NCBI GenBank assembly: GCA_027214125.1
Contig: JAPWHF010000002.1
Location: 310,001-374,000 of the forward strand
DNA: 64,000 nucleotides
Origin: Zoogloeaceae bacterium G21618-S1
GTDB lineage: Bacteria > Pseudomonadota > Gammaproteobacteria > Burkholderiales > Rhodocyclaceae
Direction: 5' to 3'
Below, in pieces: positions 51,975-63,238 of this stretch. The notes under the pieces are model-generated. The model made no database searches, was not told the origin of the DNA, and worked only from the letters and a program-made list of their open reading frames with translations. The position numbers and the translations under genes were made by a program. Numbering within the stretch: position 1 is the stretch's first letter; the number at the start of each line of letters is the position of its first letter.

Positions 51975-52889
51975 ATGAGCACCCGCGAGCTTCGCCTCCT
52001 GTCCCACACCTTGATGCCCCACGCCCTGCCCCGCCATCTGGTCGGTGCGGCATTCGTCCTTGTCGGCATCGCTATCTACGGCAGCGATCTCTATCAGATC
52101 GGCTCGGCCATGGTCGCTGATCCGATTGTCGGACGCGCCCTGTCCGGCGGCATGCTGGCCGCAATGGCCACCGCACTGGGTACGCTGCCGGTGCTGTTCG
52201 CCCGCCCTTTGTCCGCCCGTACGCAGGCCGCCATGCTTGGCTTCGGCGCTGGCGTGATGCTGGCCGCCACAGCATTCTCGCTGGTGCTCCCCGGGCTGGA
52301 TGCGGCGCGCGAGATCTGGCACGACCCGTGGATTGCCGGCGGCGTGATGGCGGTCGGCATTCTCGCCGGCGGCGGCGTGCTGTTGTGGCTTGACGGGCGC
52401 TTGCCCCACGAACATTTCCTGAACCGCACTGAAGGCGTCGACACCGAGGCGCTGGCCCGCGTCTGGCTGTTCGTGTTTGCCATTGCCCTGCACAACTTGC
52501 CCGAAGGTCTGGCCATCGGTGTGGCCGCGGCCAAAGACGGCGCTGGCTCGGCCGCGCTGGCCATGGGCATCGCGATTCAGGACATACCTGAGGGGCTGGT
52601 GGTGGCGCTGGCCTTGCGCGGGGCAGGCTACCGGGCCGGGACAGCGGCGCTGGTCGGTGCTGCCTCGGGCCTGGTCGAGCCGGTGGCCGCAGTGCTCGGC
52701 GCCAGCCTGATCCAGGTCTCGGCCGTCGCCCTGCCCTGGGGCCTGGCCCTGGCGGCCGGCGCGATGCTGCTGGTGGTCAGCCACGAGATCATTCCCGAGT
52801 CGCACCGCAGCGGCCATGAGGGCGCGGCATCAAAGGGCCTGCTGATCGGCTTTTGCGTGATGATGTTGCTCGACACCGCGCTCGCCTGA
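51975..52889 (+). CDS. ZIP family metal transporter
   Basis: A 304-residue inner-membrane protein with eight predicted helices. The metal-binding helices hold ALHNLPEGLAIGV (HNxPEG in helix 4) and IQDIPEGLVVALAL (the matching helix-5 motif, with His replaced by Gln). A His-containing loop and helix 7/8 with VSHEIIPESH follow. ZIP proteins import Zn, Fe or Mn. The start was set to 51975 because of its Shine-Dalgarno; an ATG further upstream at 51873 gives a hydrophilic extension atypical of the family. Metal specificity is unknown. A bidirectional terminator follows. Confidence 0.9.
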   Translation: MSTRELRLLSHTLMPHALPRHLVGAAFVLVGIAIYGSDLYQIGSAMVADPIVGRALSGGMLAAMATALGTLPVLFARPLSARTQAAMLGFGAGVMLAATAFSLVLPGLDAAREIWHDPWIAGGVMAVGILAGGGVLLWLDGRLPHEHFLNRTEGVDTEALARVWLFVFAIALHNLPEGLAIGVAAAKDGAGSAALAMGIAIQDIPEGLVVALALRGAGYRAGTAALVGAASGLVEPVAAVLGASLIQVSAVALPWGLALAAGAMLLVVSHEIIPESHRSGHEGAASKGLLIGFCVMMLLDTALA

Positions 52890-52905
52890 ACGCGACGGCA
52901 CAAAG

Positions 52906-52938
52906 AAAAACGCTGACCCTCATGGATCGGCGTTTTTT
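52906..52938. terminator. Bidirectional rho-independent terminator
   Basis: An 11-bp stem (52906-52916 with 52927-52937) contains one G-U pair and is flanked by A and T runs. It lies between the ZIP transporter (plus) and the SRP RNA (minus) and can serve both. Confidence 0.85.
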
Positions 52939-52945
52939 ATTCAGG

Positions 52946-53045
<100 letters not shown>

Positions 53046-53121
53046 GGCGGCATTGTATCAGCTTCTCCCAACAGTGGGCGCGGCGTCTATCGCACTGCGT
53101 CAATTGCCGGGAGCGTTGCCC

Positions 53122-54798
53122 TTACTTGAGGTCGGGGAAGTCGTCCTCGAAGAACTCCATCGCCCCTTTGTCCCCGCGCGCTTCTTCCTGCTTGCGCAAT
53201 TCGACGCGCCGAATCTTGCCCGAAATGGTCTTCGGCAAATCGGCAAACTCCAGGCGGCGGATGCGCTTGTAGGGCGCCAGATTCTCGCGTGTGAAGGCAA
53301 AGATGTCGCGCGCCAGTTCAGCGCTCGGGCTCTGCCCCTCGACCAGAATCACAAAGGCCTTGGGCACGGCCAGGCGCACCGGATCGGGGCTGGGCACCAC
53401 CGCCGCTTCGGCCACGGCCGGGTGCTCGATGAGCACGCTTTCGAGTTCAAATGGGCTGATCCGGTAGTCGGAGGCCTTGAACACATCATCGGCACGACCG
53501 ACGTAGGTGATATAGCCCTCGTCATCGATCTGCGCCACGTCCCCTGTGTGATAGAAGCCGTCGCGCATCACCTCGGCGGTTTTGGCTTCATCGCCGGCGT
53601 AGCAAAGCATCAAGCCCATCGGACGGACAGACAGGTCGAGGCAGACTTCACCCTCGTCGGCCGGCTTACCCTCGCTGTCGATGAGCGCGATCTTGTAACC
53701 GGGCAGCGGGCGTCCCATCGAACCGGGCTTGAGCCGCTGGCCCGGCGGGTTACCGATCTGGGCGGTGGTTTCGGTCTGGCCAAAGCCATCGCGAATGGTG
53801 ATGCCCCAGGCCTTTTCGACCTGCTCGATCACTTCCGGATTCAAGGGTTCGCCAGCGCCAATCAGCTCGCGCAGGGAAGTTTTGTAAGCGCCCAGATTCT
53901 GCTGGATGAGCATGCGCCAAACGGTCGGCGGCGCACACAGGGTGTTGATCTCGTACTTGACCAGCACATCGAGCAGCGCCTTGGCGTCGAAGCGGGTGTA
54001 GTTGTAGAGAAATACGGTCGCCCCGGCATTCCACGGCGCAAAGAAGCAGCTCCAGGCATGCTTGGCCCAGCCCGGCGAGCTGATGTTCATGTGACGGTCG
54101 CCCGGCTGCAGACCGATCCAGAACATGGTCGACAAGTGGCCAATCGGGTAGGACTGGTGGCTGTGCTGCACCAGCTTGGGCTTGGAAGTGGTGCCCGAGG
54201 TGAAATAGAGCAGCAGCGGATCAGTGACCTGGGTCACGCCATCGGCCACAAAGGTCTCGTCGGCGGCATAGGCGTTCTCGTACGACAACCAGCCCTCACA
54301 CGGTGCGCCGACTGCAATGCGGGTGAAGCCGGTCTTGCCGTCGAACTTGTCGACATGTGCATGCCCGATCACCGCATGCTTGACCTCGCCGCGCTCGATC
54401 CGGTCATCCAGATCGTCGGGCGTGAGCAGCGTGGTTGCGGGGATTACCACCGCACCCAGCTTGATGGCGGCCAGCATGGTTTCCCACAGCGGGACCTCGT
54501 TGCCGAGCATGATCAGAATATGATCGCCGCGCGACACACCCTGCGCGCGCAACCAGTTGGCCACCTGATTGGAGCGTGCCGACATCTGCGCAAAGCTGCG
54601 CTTCGACTCGCTGCCATCCTGCTCGACAAGCCACAGGGCCGGCCGTTCGTTGTTTTTGGCCATTGCGTCGAAGTAATCAATGGCCCAGTTGAACTCACTC
54701 AACTGCGGCCACTGAAACCCGGCATAGGCCGCGTCGTAGTCGGTGCGATTGGCCAGCAGAAAATCGCGGGCCTCAAGAAATTTGGCGACAGCGCTCAT
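53122..54798 (-). CDS. AMP-binding acyl-CoA synthetase (medium-chain/MACS type)
   Basis: The 558-residue ANL enzyme activates a carboxylic acid to its acyl-CoA. Motifs are LLYFTSGTTSKPKLVQHS (ATP P-loop), GFGQTETTAQIGNPPG (A5), YHTGDVAQIDDEGYITYVGR (A7/A8 hinge) and FADLPKTISGKIRR (catalytic Lys near the C-terminus). Overall layout resembles medium-chain and aryl/acetyl-CoA synthetases that lack the acetyl-CoA synthetase Trp. GGGAG lies 8 nt before the ATG. The gene stands alone, with a perfect 14-nt palindrome 86 nt upstream. Substrate is not predictable; fatty or branched-chain acids are plausible. Confidence 0.92.
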   Translation of the reverse strand: MSAVAKFLEARDFLLANRTDYDAAYAGFQWPQLSEFNWAIDYFDAMAKNNERPALWLVEQDGSESKRSFAQMSARSNQVANWLRAQGVSRGDHILIMLGNEVPLWETMLAAIKLGAVVIPATTLLTPDDLDDRIERGEVKHAVIGHAHVDKFDGKTGFTRIAVGAPCEGWLSYENAYAADETFVADGVTQVTDPLLLYFTSGTTSKPKLVQHSHQSYPIGHLSTMFWIGLQPGDRHMNISSPGWAKHAWSCFFAPWNAGATVFLYNYTRFDAKALLDVLVKYEINTLCAPPTVWRMLIQQNLGAYKTSLRELIGAGEPLNPEVIEQVEKAWGITIRDGFGQTETTAQIGNPPGQRLKPGSMGRPLPGYKIALIDSEGKPADEGEVCLDLSVRPMGLMLCYAGDEAKTAEVMRDGFYHTGDVAQIDDEGYITYVGRADDVFKASDYRISPFELESVLIEHPAVAEAAVVPSPDPVRLAVPKAFVILVEGQSPSAELARDIFAFTRENLAPYKRIRRLEFADLPKTISGKIRRVELRKQEEARGDKGAMEFFEDDFPDLK

Positions 54799-54883
54799 CT
54801 AGACGTCTCCCTCAACAGTGAATCCGTGGCTGAATCGCCTCACGGAACCCTACGGCGCCGCACAGGCAAGAGCGCATTGATAC

Positions 54884-54897
54884 CGTTGACGTCAACG
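54884..54897. promoter_or_regulatory. 14-nt palindromic operator-like site upstream of the acyl-CoA synthetase gene
   Basis: CGTTGACGTCAACG is a perfect inverted repeat with centre at 54890/54891, in the 144-nt spacer between the synthetase start (54798) and rlmB (stop 54943). Its TTGACGTCAACGTAA context resembles the dyads bound by MerR-type (LiuR-like) regulators of branched-chain and fatty acid catabolism in betaproteobacteria. The assignment is by similarity to remembered motifs only. Confidence 0.45.
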
Positions 54898-54942
54898 TAA
54901 TGCAAGCCGAAATCGGCATCCAAGCCGATCAGTTGATTCGCA

Positions 54943-55695
54943 TCAAGCGCGACGCTGTCTCGCGGCCTCGAACAAACAAATGCCGCTGGCCACCGACACA
55001 TTCAGGCTATCGACCGAGCCATGCATCGGGATGTGCGCCAGCACATCGCAAGTGTCGCGCGTCAAACGGCGCAAGCCATCACCTTCGGCCCCCAGCACCC
55101 AGGCAATCGGGCCGGTCTGGTCGACCGTGTAGAGGTCTTGCTCGGCCTCCCCCGCCGCACCGATGATCCACACACCGGCGTCCTGCATCTGGCGCAACGC
55201 GCGCGACAGATTGGTGACCGTCACATAGGGCACGGTATCGGCAGCACCGCTGGCCACCTTGATGGCCGTGGCATTGAGGCTGGCCGAGCGATCCTTGGGC
55301 GCGATCACGGCCTGTGCGCCGGCGGCGTCGGCCACACGCAGGCAGGCGCCCAGATTGTGCGGATCGGTCACGCCGTCGAGCACCAGCAGCAGCGCCGGGC
55401 CTTCGAGCGTATCGAGAATGTCATCGAGCTGCAGTACCTTGTGGCGCGCGTCGACCCGCGCCACAACGCCCTGATGCACCGCGCCACCGGCCATGCCGTC
55501 GAGGCGGCCGGTATCGGTCGGGATCACGCGTACATTCTGCGTCTCGGCCAGGGCGATCAGGTCGCGCGCGCGACCGTCATTGCGCTGCGCGGCGACGTGG
55601 ATCTCGACCACACCTTCCGGATCGTTGCGCAAGCGCGAGCGCACCGCATGAAAGCCAAAAATGAATCGGGTCTCGCGCCCGGAAGGATTAGCCAC
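54943..55695 (-). CDS. rlmB: 23S rRNA (guanosine(2251)-2'-O)-methyltransferase RlmB
   Basis: The 250-residue SPOUT methyltransferase makes Gm2251 in the ribosomal peptidyl site. The N-terminal substrate-binding domain (about 1-80) starts [13 protein letters not shown]. The SpoU knot motifs are [17 protein letters not shown] (motif 1), [16 protein letters not shown] (motif 2) and [18 protein letters not shown] (motif 3). The start is a GTG at 55695 with AAGG eight nt before it, overlapping the rnr stop by 8 nt. This is the standard rnr-rlmB pair. Confidence 0.96.
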   Translation of the reverse strand: MANPSGRETRFIFGFHAVRSRLRNDPEGVVEIHVAAQRNDGRARDLIALAETQNVRVIPTDTGRLDGMAGGAVHQGVVARVDARHKVLQLDDILDTLEGPALLLVLDGVTDPHNLGACLRVADAAGAQAVIAPKDRSASLNATAIKVASGAADTVPYVTVTNLSRALRQMQDAGVWIIGAAGEAEQDLYTVDQTGPIAWVLGAEGDGLRRLTRDTCDVLAHIPMHGSVDSLNVSVASGICLFEAARQRRA

Positions 55696-57973
55696 GTCGT
55701 TTGCCTTTCTTTTGTTTGCTCGCGCCGGCGCCGGAAGAAGTCTCGGTCACCAGACGGAAATCGATCTTGATAGTTTCCATATCAACGCGCATCAATTGCA
55801 CGGTGATGCGGTCCGACAACCGGAAACGCTTGCCGCTGCGCTCACCGAGCAGTTCGTGACGCGATTCGTCGTAATGGAAATAGTCTTCGCCCAGCTCGGA
55901 GATGTGCACCAGACCTTCGATGAACACATTGTCCAGCGCCACGAAGAGGCCGAAGGGTACCACCGAGGACACGCTGCCGGTGAACACCTCGCCGACCCGA
56001 TCCTGCATATAAAAGCACTTCAGCCAGGACTCGACATCGCGCGAGGCTTCGTCGGCACGCCGCTCGGTTTGGGAGCAATGCATCCCGATCTGCTCCCAAT
56101 CCCCCGGACGATACTGCTGGCCGGTGAGCACCGCCTTGATCGCGCGGTGCACCAGCAGATCGGGATAGCGGCGGATCGGCGAGGTGAAGTGGGTGTAGGC
56201 CTCGTAGGCCAGGCCAAAGTGGCCGACGTTGTCGGGGCTGTAGATGGCCTGGCGCAGGGAGCGCAGCATCACCGTCTGCAACAGCGGCATGTCCGGCCGG
56301 TCCTTCACCTTGCTCAGCAAGGCCGCGTAGTCTTTCGCCGTGGGCTCATCCCCACCCCCGAGCTGCAGGCCAAACTCGCCAAGAAAACTGCGTAGCTGCT
56401 CGATCTTTTCGGGCTTGGGGCTCTCGTGCACCCGATACAAGGCCGGATGGTGGTTGGTCTGCAAGAAGTCGGACGCGCAGACGTTGGCCGCCAGCATGCA
56501 CTCTTCAATCACGCGATGCGCGTCATTGCGCACCTCGGGCACGATGCGGTCGATCTTGCCCTCGTCGTTGAAGATCATCCGGGTTTCGGTGGTTTCGAAG
56601 TCGATGGCGCCGCGCTTCGCACGCGCCTTGAGCAACACACGGAAGAGTTGATCGAGGTTTTCGAGCTGCGGCAGGCGCTCGGCCAGTGCCTCTCGGACCT
56701 CGGGGTCTTTTTCATAGAGCGCCGCGGCGACCTGGTTATAGGTCAGCCGGGCGTGCGAAAACATCACCGCCGGGTAGAAGCGGAACTGCTTGACCGCCCC
56801 GGTCGGCGAGATGTTCATGTCGCACACCATGCACAAACGGTCGACTTGCGGGTTGAGCGAGCACAGGCCGTTGGAGAGATTCTCCGGCAACATCGGGATC
56901 ACGCGACGCGGAAAATACACCGAATTGCCGCGGTCGAAGGCGTCCGAATCCAGTGCTGAGCCCGGCTCGACGTAGTGCGACACATCGGCAATCGCCACCA
57001 ACAAGCGGAAACCCCGCCCAACACGCTCGCAATACACCGCGTCGTCAAAGTCCTTGGCAGTCTCACCGTCAATGGTGACCAGCGGCAAATGGCGAATATC
57101 CTCCCGCCCGACCAGGTCTTTCTTGCGCACGCCCTTGGGCAGGGCGCGGGCCTGTGCCTTCGACTCCGCCGAGAATTCGAACGGCAGCTCATGCTTGCGC
57201 AACGCCACTTCAACTTCCATGCCCGGGTCAGCGTAACGCCCCAGCGTCTCGACCAGGCGGCCCACTGGCGGCGCATGCTTGCTGGGCTGCTCGACCAACT
57301 CAACCACCACCACCTCGCCAGCCTCGACCTTTTTCTTGCGGCCGCCCGGCGCGAGCAGGATGTCACGTGCGATGCGCCGGTTCTCCGGCACCACGACGAG
57401 CACGCCGTGCTCGCTGACCACACGACCGACGACACGCGTGTTGGCGCGTTCGAGCACTTCAACGATCTGACCTTCCGGCCGGCCTCGGCGATCCATGCCG
57501 GAGACCCGCACAATCGCGCGGTCACCATGCAACACTTCGCGCATCTGACGCGGCCCGAGGAACACGTCACCCGACCCATCGTCGGGTATGAGAAAACCGA
57601 AGCCATCGGGATGGCCTTCGACCCGGCCACGAATCAGCGCGGCCTTGTCGGGGATGAGATAAGCATCACGCCGGTTACGCACCAGCTCACCTTCGCGCTC
57701 CATGGCACGGACCCGACGCTCGAAAAACGGCATTTCGTCAGCACGGATATCCAGCGCTTCGGCCAGTTGTGGCAACTGCATCGGATGGCCTGCCTCAACC
57801 AGAATCTGGAGCACATACTCCCGGCTCGGCAAGGGATATTCGTAACGCTCGGTCTCGCGCGCAAAGAACGGATCGGCGCGGCGAATGGCGCTGAGTTTGC
57901 GTTTTGACTTGCGCACCGGCGCGGCTTCAGCCTGGCTGACCTGGGGTTTTGTTTTTTTTGTGGGTCGATTCAT
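55688..57973 (-). CDS. rnr: Ribonuclease R
   Basis: A 761-residue processive 3'-5' exoribonuclease. Order: N-terminal helix-turn-helix and two cold-shock-like domains (about 40-250), the RNB catalytic domain (about 260-580), where [19 protein letters not shown] carries the Mg-binding Asp residues, an S1 domain (about 630-715; [20 protein letters not shown]), and a Lys-rich C-terminal tail (KQKKGKRRG). Structured RNA such as rRNA, tmRNA-linked mRNA and REP sequences is degraded. The ATG at 57973 has AAAAAAGG six nt upstream; the two codons before it are not needed. It is divergent from the tRNA-Leu gene, whose -35 shares its first base with this start codon. Confidence 0.96.
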   Translation of the reverse strand: MNRPTKKTKPQVSQAEAAPVRKSKRKLSAIRRADPFFARETERYEYPLPSREYVLQILVEAGHPMQLPQLAEALDIRADEMPFFERRVRAMEREGELVRNRRDAYLIPDKAALIRGRVEGHPDGFGFLIPDDGSGDVFLGPRQMREVLHGDRAIVRVSGMDRRGRPEGQIVEVLERANTRVVGRVVSEHGVLVVVPENRRIARDILLAPGGRKKKVEAGEVVVVELVEQPSKHAPPVGRLVETLGRYADPGMEVEVALRKHELPFEFSAESKAQARALPKGVRKKDLVGREDIRHLPLVTIDGETAKDFDDAVYCERVGRGFRLLVAIADVSHYVEPGSALDSDAFDRGNSVYFPRRVIPMLPENLSNGLCSLNPQVDRLCMVCDMNISPTGAVKQFRFYPAVMFSHARLTYNQVAAALYEKDPEVREALAERLPQLENLDQLFRVLLKARAKRGAIDFETTETRMIFNDEGKIDRIVPEVRNDAHRVIEECMLAANVCASDFLQTNHHPALYRVHESPKPEKIEQLRSFLGEFGLQLGGGDEPTAKDYAALLSKVKDRPDMPLLQTVMLRSLRQAIYSPDNVGHFGLAYEAYTHFTSPIRRYPDLLVHRAIKAVLTGQQYRPGDWEQIGMHCSQTERRADEASRDVESWLKCFYMQDRVGEVFTGSVSSVVPFGLFVALDNVFIEGLVHISELGEDYFHYDESRHELLGERSGKRFRLSDRITVQLMRVDMETIKIDFRLVTETSSGAGASKQKKGKRRG

Positions 57974-58000
57974 TGACAACCTTTTTTGAACAGATATAAT
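57973..58000 (+). promoter_or_regulatory. Promoter of tRNA-Leu copy 1
   Basis: A consensus -35 TTGACA (57973-57978), a 16-nt spacer and a consensus -10 TATAAT (57995-58000) stand 9 nt before the mature tRNA. This is a near-perfect sigma-70 promoter. Confidence 0.9.
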
Positions 58001-58009
58001 GCGCGGCTC

Positions 58010-58096
58010 GCCCAGATGGCGGAATTGGTAGACGCGCTAGCTTCAGGTGCTAGTATCCTTACGGATGTGGAGGTTCGAGTCCTCTTCTGGGCACCA
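58010..58096 (+). tRNA. tRNA-Leu (anticodon CAG), copy 1
   Basis: 87 nt including encoded CCA. The acceptor stem pairs GCCCAGA with TCTGGGC; the D-arm carries GGCGGAATTGGTAGACGC; the anticodon loop is TTCAGGT with anticodon CAG; a long class II variable arm (TATCCTTACGGATG region) and GGTTCGAGTCC T-arm follow. It reads the common CUG leucine codon. Confidence 0.98.
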
Positions 58097-58104
58097 AATC
58101 CGGG

Positions 58105-58134
58105 AAAGCCAGTCAGATTTCTGACTGGCTTTTT
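58105..58134 (+). terminator. Rho-independent terminator after tRNA-Leu copy 1
   Basis: A 12-bp stem (58105-58116 with 58121-58132), loop ATTT, then a T-rich tract. It begins 8 nt after the tRNA 3' end. Confidence 0.92.
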
Positions 58135-58194
58135 CTTTTTCCGGACCGGGTAAAGAGTGACCGCTCGCCAGCCCCGGTTTTCTTGAAATAACAA

Positions 58195-58222
58195 TTGCAC
58201 TTTTTTTTCCTGAAGCTATAAT
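58195..58222 (+). promoter_or_regulatory. Promoter of tRNA-Leu copy 2
   Basis: A -35 TTGCAC (58195-58200), 16-nt T-rich spacer and consensus -10 TATAAT (58217-58222) stand 10 nt before the tRNA. The -35 is weaker than that of copy 1. Confidence 0.75.
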
Positions 58223-58232
58223 TTCCGCTCTT

Positions 58233-58319
58233 GCCCAGATGGCGGAATTGGTAGACGCGCTAGCTTCAGGTGCTAGTATTCTTACGGATGTGGAGGTTCG
58301 AGTCCTCTTCTGGGCACCA
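58233..58319 (+). tRNA. tRNA-Leu (anticodon CAG), copy 2
   Basis: 87 nt including CCA, identical to copy 1 except for a C to T change in the variable arm (TATTC instead of TATCC), which turns a G-C pair into G-U. It has its own promoter and terminator, so the two genes are transcribed separately. Confidence 0.98.
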
Positions 58320-58325
58320 GTTTCA

Positions 58326-58355
58326 AAAAGAGCCGACCGAAAGGTCGGCTCTTTT
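58326..58355 (+). terminator. Rho-independent terminator after tRNA-Leu copy 2
   Basis: A 13-bp stem (58326-58338 with 58343-58355), loop GAAA, ending in TTTT. It could also stop purA transcription arriving from the right, because the opposite strand carries a T-run on its far side. Confidence 0.9.
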
Positions 58356-58428
58356 ACGTTAACTCGCTTCAAAGCCAGACTCAAGCATTGCGTAACGGCG
58401 AGTTCCCCCGCCGTGACGGCTCAGACAC

Positions 58429-60901
<2,473 letters not shown>

Positions 60902-60913
60902 CACGCGTGCCGT

Positions 60914-61102
60914 TTAGTCATTGAAAACAAGAAGAAGGATGAGCCCGATCAACATCGAGCTCAATCCGATAAAGCGAATCTGACCATCCTCCATGAGAAC
61001 GGCTTTTCGAAACACCTCACGCCAACGCGCCGGTGAAACGAACGGTAGCACGCCCTCAATCAACAACATGAGGGCGAAGGCCGTTATCAGAGAGGATTTC
61101 AT
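60914..61102 (-). CDS. DUF2065 family small membrane protein (YjeT-like)
   Basis: A 62-residue protein made of two hydrophobic helices (about 4-24 and 43-60) joined by a basic loop with PARWREVFRKA. The family occurs next to hflKC in many proteobacteria; its function is unknown. The ATG overlaps the hflC stop by 4 nt (ATGA), and hisZ follows after 12 nt. Its conservation at this position suggests a role linked to the HflKC membrane complex. Confidence 0.9.
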   Translation of the reverse strand: MKSSLITAFALMLLIEGVLPFVSPARWREVFRKAVLMEDGQIRFIGLSSMLIGLILLLVFND

Positions 61103-61989
61103 TCCGCCGGCGTTTTCCGAAGCGCTGCGCCGCTTTTCAGATACTTGAAGAAGTCGCTGCTCGGCTCAACCACCAGCACGTCGCCCTTATCCGCAAAACT
61201 TTGACGATAAGCCTGGAGGCTTCGGTAAAAGGCATAGAACTCGGGGTCGGCGCCAAAAGATTCAGCATAGATGGCCGTTGCCTTGGCGTCTCCATCACCT
61301 TTGACGCGCTGCGAATCACGATAGGCATTGGCGACGATGATTTCACGCTGGCGATCGGCATCGGCACGGATCTTTTCGGCCGCTGCCGCACCCTCGGAAC
61401 GCAGTTCGTTAGCCACTCGCTTGCGCTCGGCTTCCATCCGGCGATACACCGACTCGGACACCTCGGTCGGCAAATCAACCCGCTTCAGTCGCACGTCCAG
61501 AATCTGCACGCCGATCTTGCGGGAGTCCTGGTCGGCCTTGGCGCGCATCTGCTCCATGATGTCATCGCGCTGACCCGAGACCACTTCATGCACCGTCCGC
61601 TTACCGAACTCTTCGCGCAAGCCGGAGTTAACAGTCTGTTCGAGACGGGTAATCGCACGCCGCTCGTCACCACCCACGGATTCGAGGTAGAGCTGCGGAT
61701 CGGAGATGCGCCATTTCACGAACAGATCGACGAGAACGTTTTTCTTTTCGGAGGTAATGAAGCGCTCGGGCTCCGGCGTATCCATGGTCAGAATGCGCTT
61801 TTCGAAAAAAGTCACGTTCTGAACCAGTGGCACCTTGAAATTCAGGCCAGGCTCTTTGATCACCCGCTTGATCTCACCAAACTGCCGCACAATCGCGAAC
61901 TGACGCTTGTCGACGGTAAACATCGACATGGAGACAATGGCCAGGGCAAAGAGCACAGCTCCCAACAGGATCGGTGTACGCTCACGCAT
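61099..61989 (-). CDS. hflC: Protease modulator HflC (SPFH/Band 7)
   Basis: A 296-residue membrane protein with one N-terminal transmembrane helix (LLGAVLFALAIVSMSMFTV) followed by a periplasmic SPFH domain (about 25-190), a long helical coiled coil (about 190-250) and a C-terminal tail. With HflK it forms a cage around FtsH and modulates its proteolysis of membrane proteins. The start shares one base with the hflK stop (TGATG). Confidence 0.95.
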   Translation of the reverse strand: MRERTPILLGAVLFALAIVSMSMFTVDKRQFAIVRQFGEIKRVIKEPGLNFKVPLVQNVTFFEKRILTMDTPEPERFITSEKKNVLVDLFVKWRISDPQLYLESVGGDERRAITRLEQTVNSGLREEFGKRTVHEVVSGQRDDIMEQMRAKADQDSRKIGVQILDVRLKRVDLPTEVSESVYRRMEAERKRVANELRSEGAAAAEKIRADADRQREIIVANAYRDSQRVKGDGDAKATAIYAESFGADPEFYAFYRSLQAYRQSFADKGDVLVVEPSSDFFKYLKSGAALRKTPAE

Positions 61990-63227
61990 CAGCGACCTCC
62001 CAATTCACGACTGTTACGAAGGAAATCCCGGCTGCGCACATCGTCGCCGATCGCTGCAGATCGCGGGGTATCCGTCCCGGCCACGACGCTGGTCGCACTG
62101 CGGGCTTCGGCCCGCGCCGCTTCGCCTGCGCCCGACGACTGGATCAGTTTGTCGAGCGGCATCAGCATCAGGTTTCCACTGCCCTTCGTATCTACCATGA
62201 CCTTGGTGGTATTCGAGTACATGTCCTGCATGGTCTCGATGTACATGCGATCACGAGTCACCTTGGGCGCCTTGCGGTACTCCGTCAGCACCTGTGTGAA
62301 TCGGCTCGCTTCACCCTCGGCATTCGCCACCACTCTTGCGGCATAGCCCTCAGCCTCTTCGGCCAAGCGGGACGCCGTACCGCGCGCCTTCGGGATGACA
62401 TCGTTAGCGTAGGCTTGACCTTCGTTGGTCTGACGCACACGGTCCTGACCGGCCTTGACCGCATCATCAAACGCGGCCTGAACCTGCTCAGGCGGCTGGG
62501 CGTTGCGCATCGTGACCTGACTGATCTGTATACCCGTCTGATATCGGTCGACGATTTCCTGCATCAGGTCCTTGGCGCGCACGGCGATTTCTTCACGACC
62601 TTCGTACAACACAAAGTCCATCCGATTGCGACCAACGATCTGGCGCACTGCCGTCTCGGCGGCCTGTGCGACCGCCTCGTCCGGGTGACGGTTGTTGAAC
62701 AGATAATCTTCTGGGCTCTTCAGAATGTATTGAACCGCGAACTGAATGTTAATGATGTTCTCGTCATCAGTCAGCATCAGCGCTTCGCGCAGCACCTTGT
62801 TCCGCTCAGCGCCGCGGTACCCCACTTCGACCGTACGCACGCCAGTCACGTCGACCAGTTCATGGCTTTCGATCGGGAATGGTAGACGCAAATGCAAGCC
62901 GGGCTCAGTGGTCTCATTGTAATCTCCGAAACGCAGCACGACACCGCGCTGGTTGGCGTCAACAATATAGAAGCCACTGGCGCCCCAGACGAGCAGGACC
63001 AGCACGATGAGCGCGCCAAGTCCGCCGCCGAACTGCCGTGGACTCAAGGACGGCATGCCGCCCCCGCCACCGCCGTTGCCGCCACCACCGCCACGACGCC
63101 CGAAAAGGCCTCCGAGGCGACGATTGACGTCGCGCCACAATTCATCAAGGTCAGGGGGGCCGTCTTTAGGGCGGTCCCGCTCCTGATCGTTCCCCTGGTT
63201 TCCCCAGCGAGGATCATTCAGCGACAT
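61989..63227 (-). CDS. hflK: FtsH protease activity modulator HflK
   Basis: A 412-residue partner of HflC. The N-terminal cytoplasmic part contains a Gly-rich stretch (RRGGGGGNGGGGGG, about residues 43-56), then a transmembrane helix (ALIVLVLLVWGASGFYIV) and the SPFH domain with NQRGVVLRFGDYNE. Coiled-coil helices and a short tail follow. The ATG at 63227 gives the conserved MSLNDPRWG start; an in-frame ATG at 63239 overlaps the hflX stop (TAATG) and would add four residues. It forms an operon with hflX and hflC. Confidence 0.95.
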   Translation of the reverse strand: MSLNDPRWGNQGNDQERDRPKDGPPDLDELWRDVNRRLGGLFGRRGGGGGNGGGGGGMPSLSPRQFGGGLGALIVLVLLVWGASGFYIVDANQRGVVLRFGDYNETTEPGLHLRLPFPIESHELVDVTGVRTVEVGYRGAERNKVLREALMLTDDENIINIQFAVQYILKSPEDYLFNNRHPDEAVAQAAETAVRQIVGRNRMDFVLYEGREEIAVRAKDLMQEIVDRYQTGIQISQVTMRNAQPPEQVQAAFDDAVKAGQDRVRQTNEGQAYANDVIPKARGTASRLAEEAEGYAARVVANAEGEASRFTQVLTEYRKAPKVTRDRMYIETMQDMYSNTTKVMVDTKGSGNLMLMPLDKLIQSSGAGEAARAEARSATSVVAGTDTPRSAAIGDDVRSRDFLRNSRELGGR

Positions 63228-63238
63228 GAGTGTTTCCA

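Noticed and set aside
53053-54900. Plus-strand 615-codon open frame opposite the acyl-CoA synthetase
   Set aside because: It mirrors a clearly conserved enzyme with intact motifs on the other strand; GC-rich codon bias keeps the antisense frame open. The translation is rich in His/Arg/Gln with no recognisable domain.
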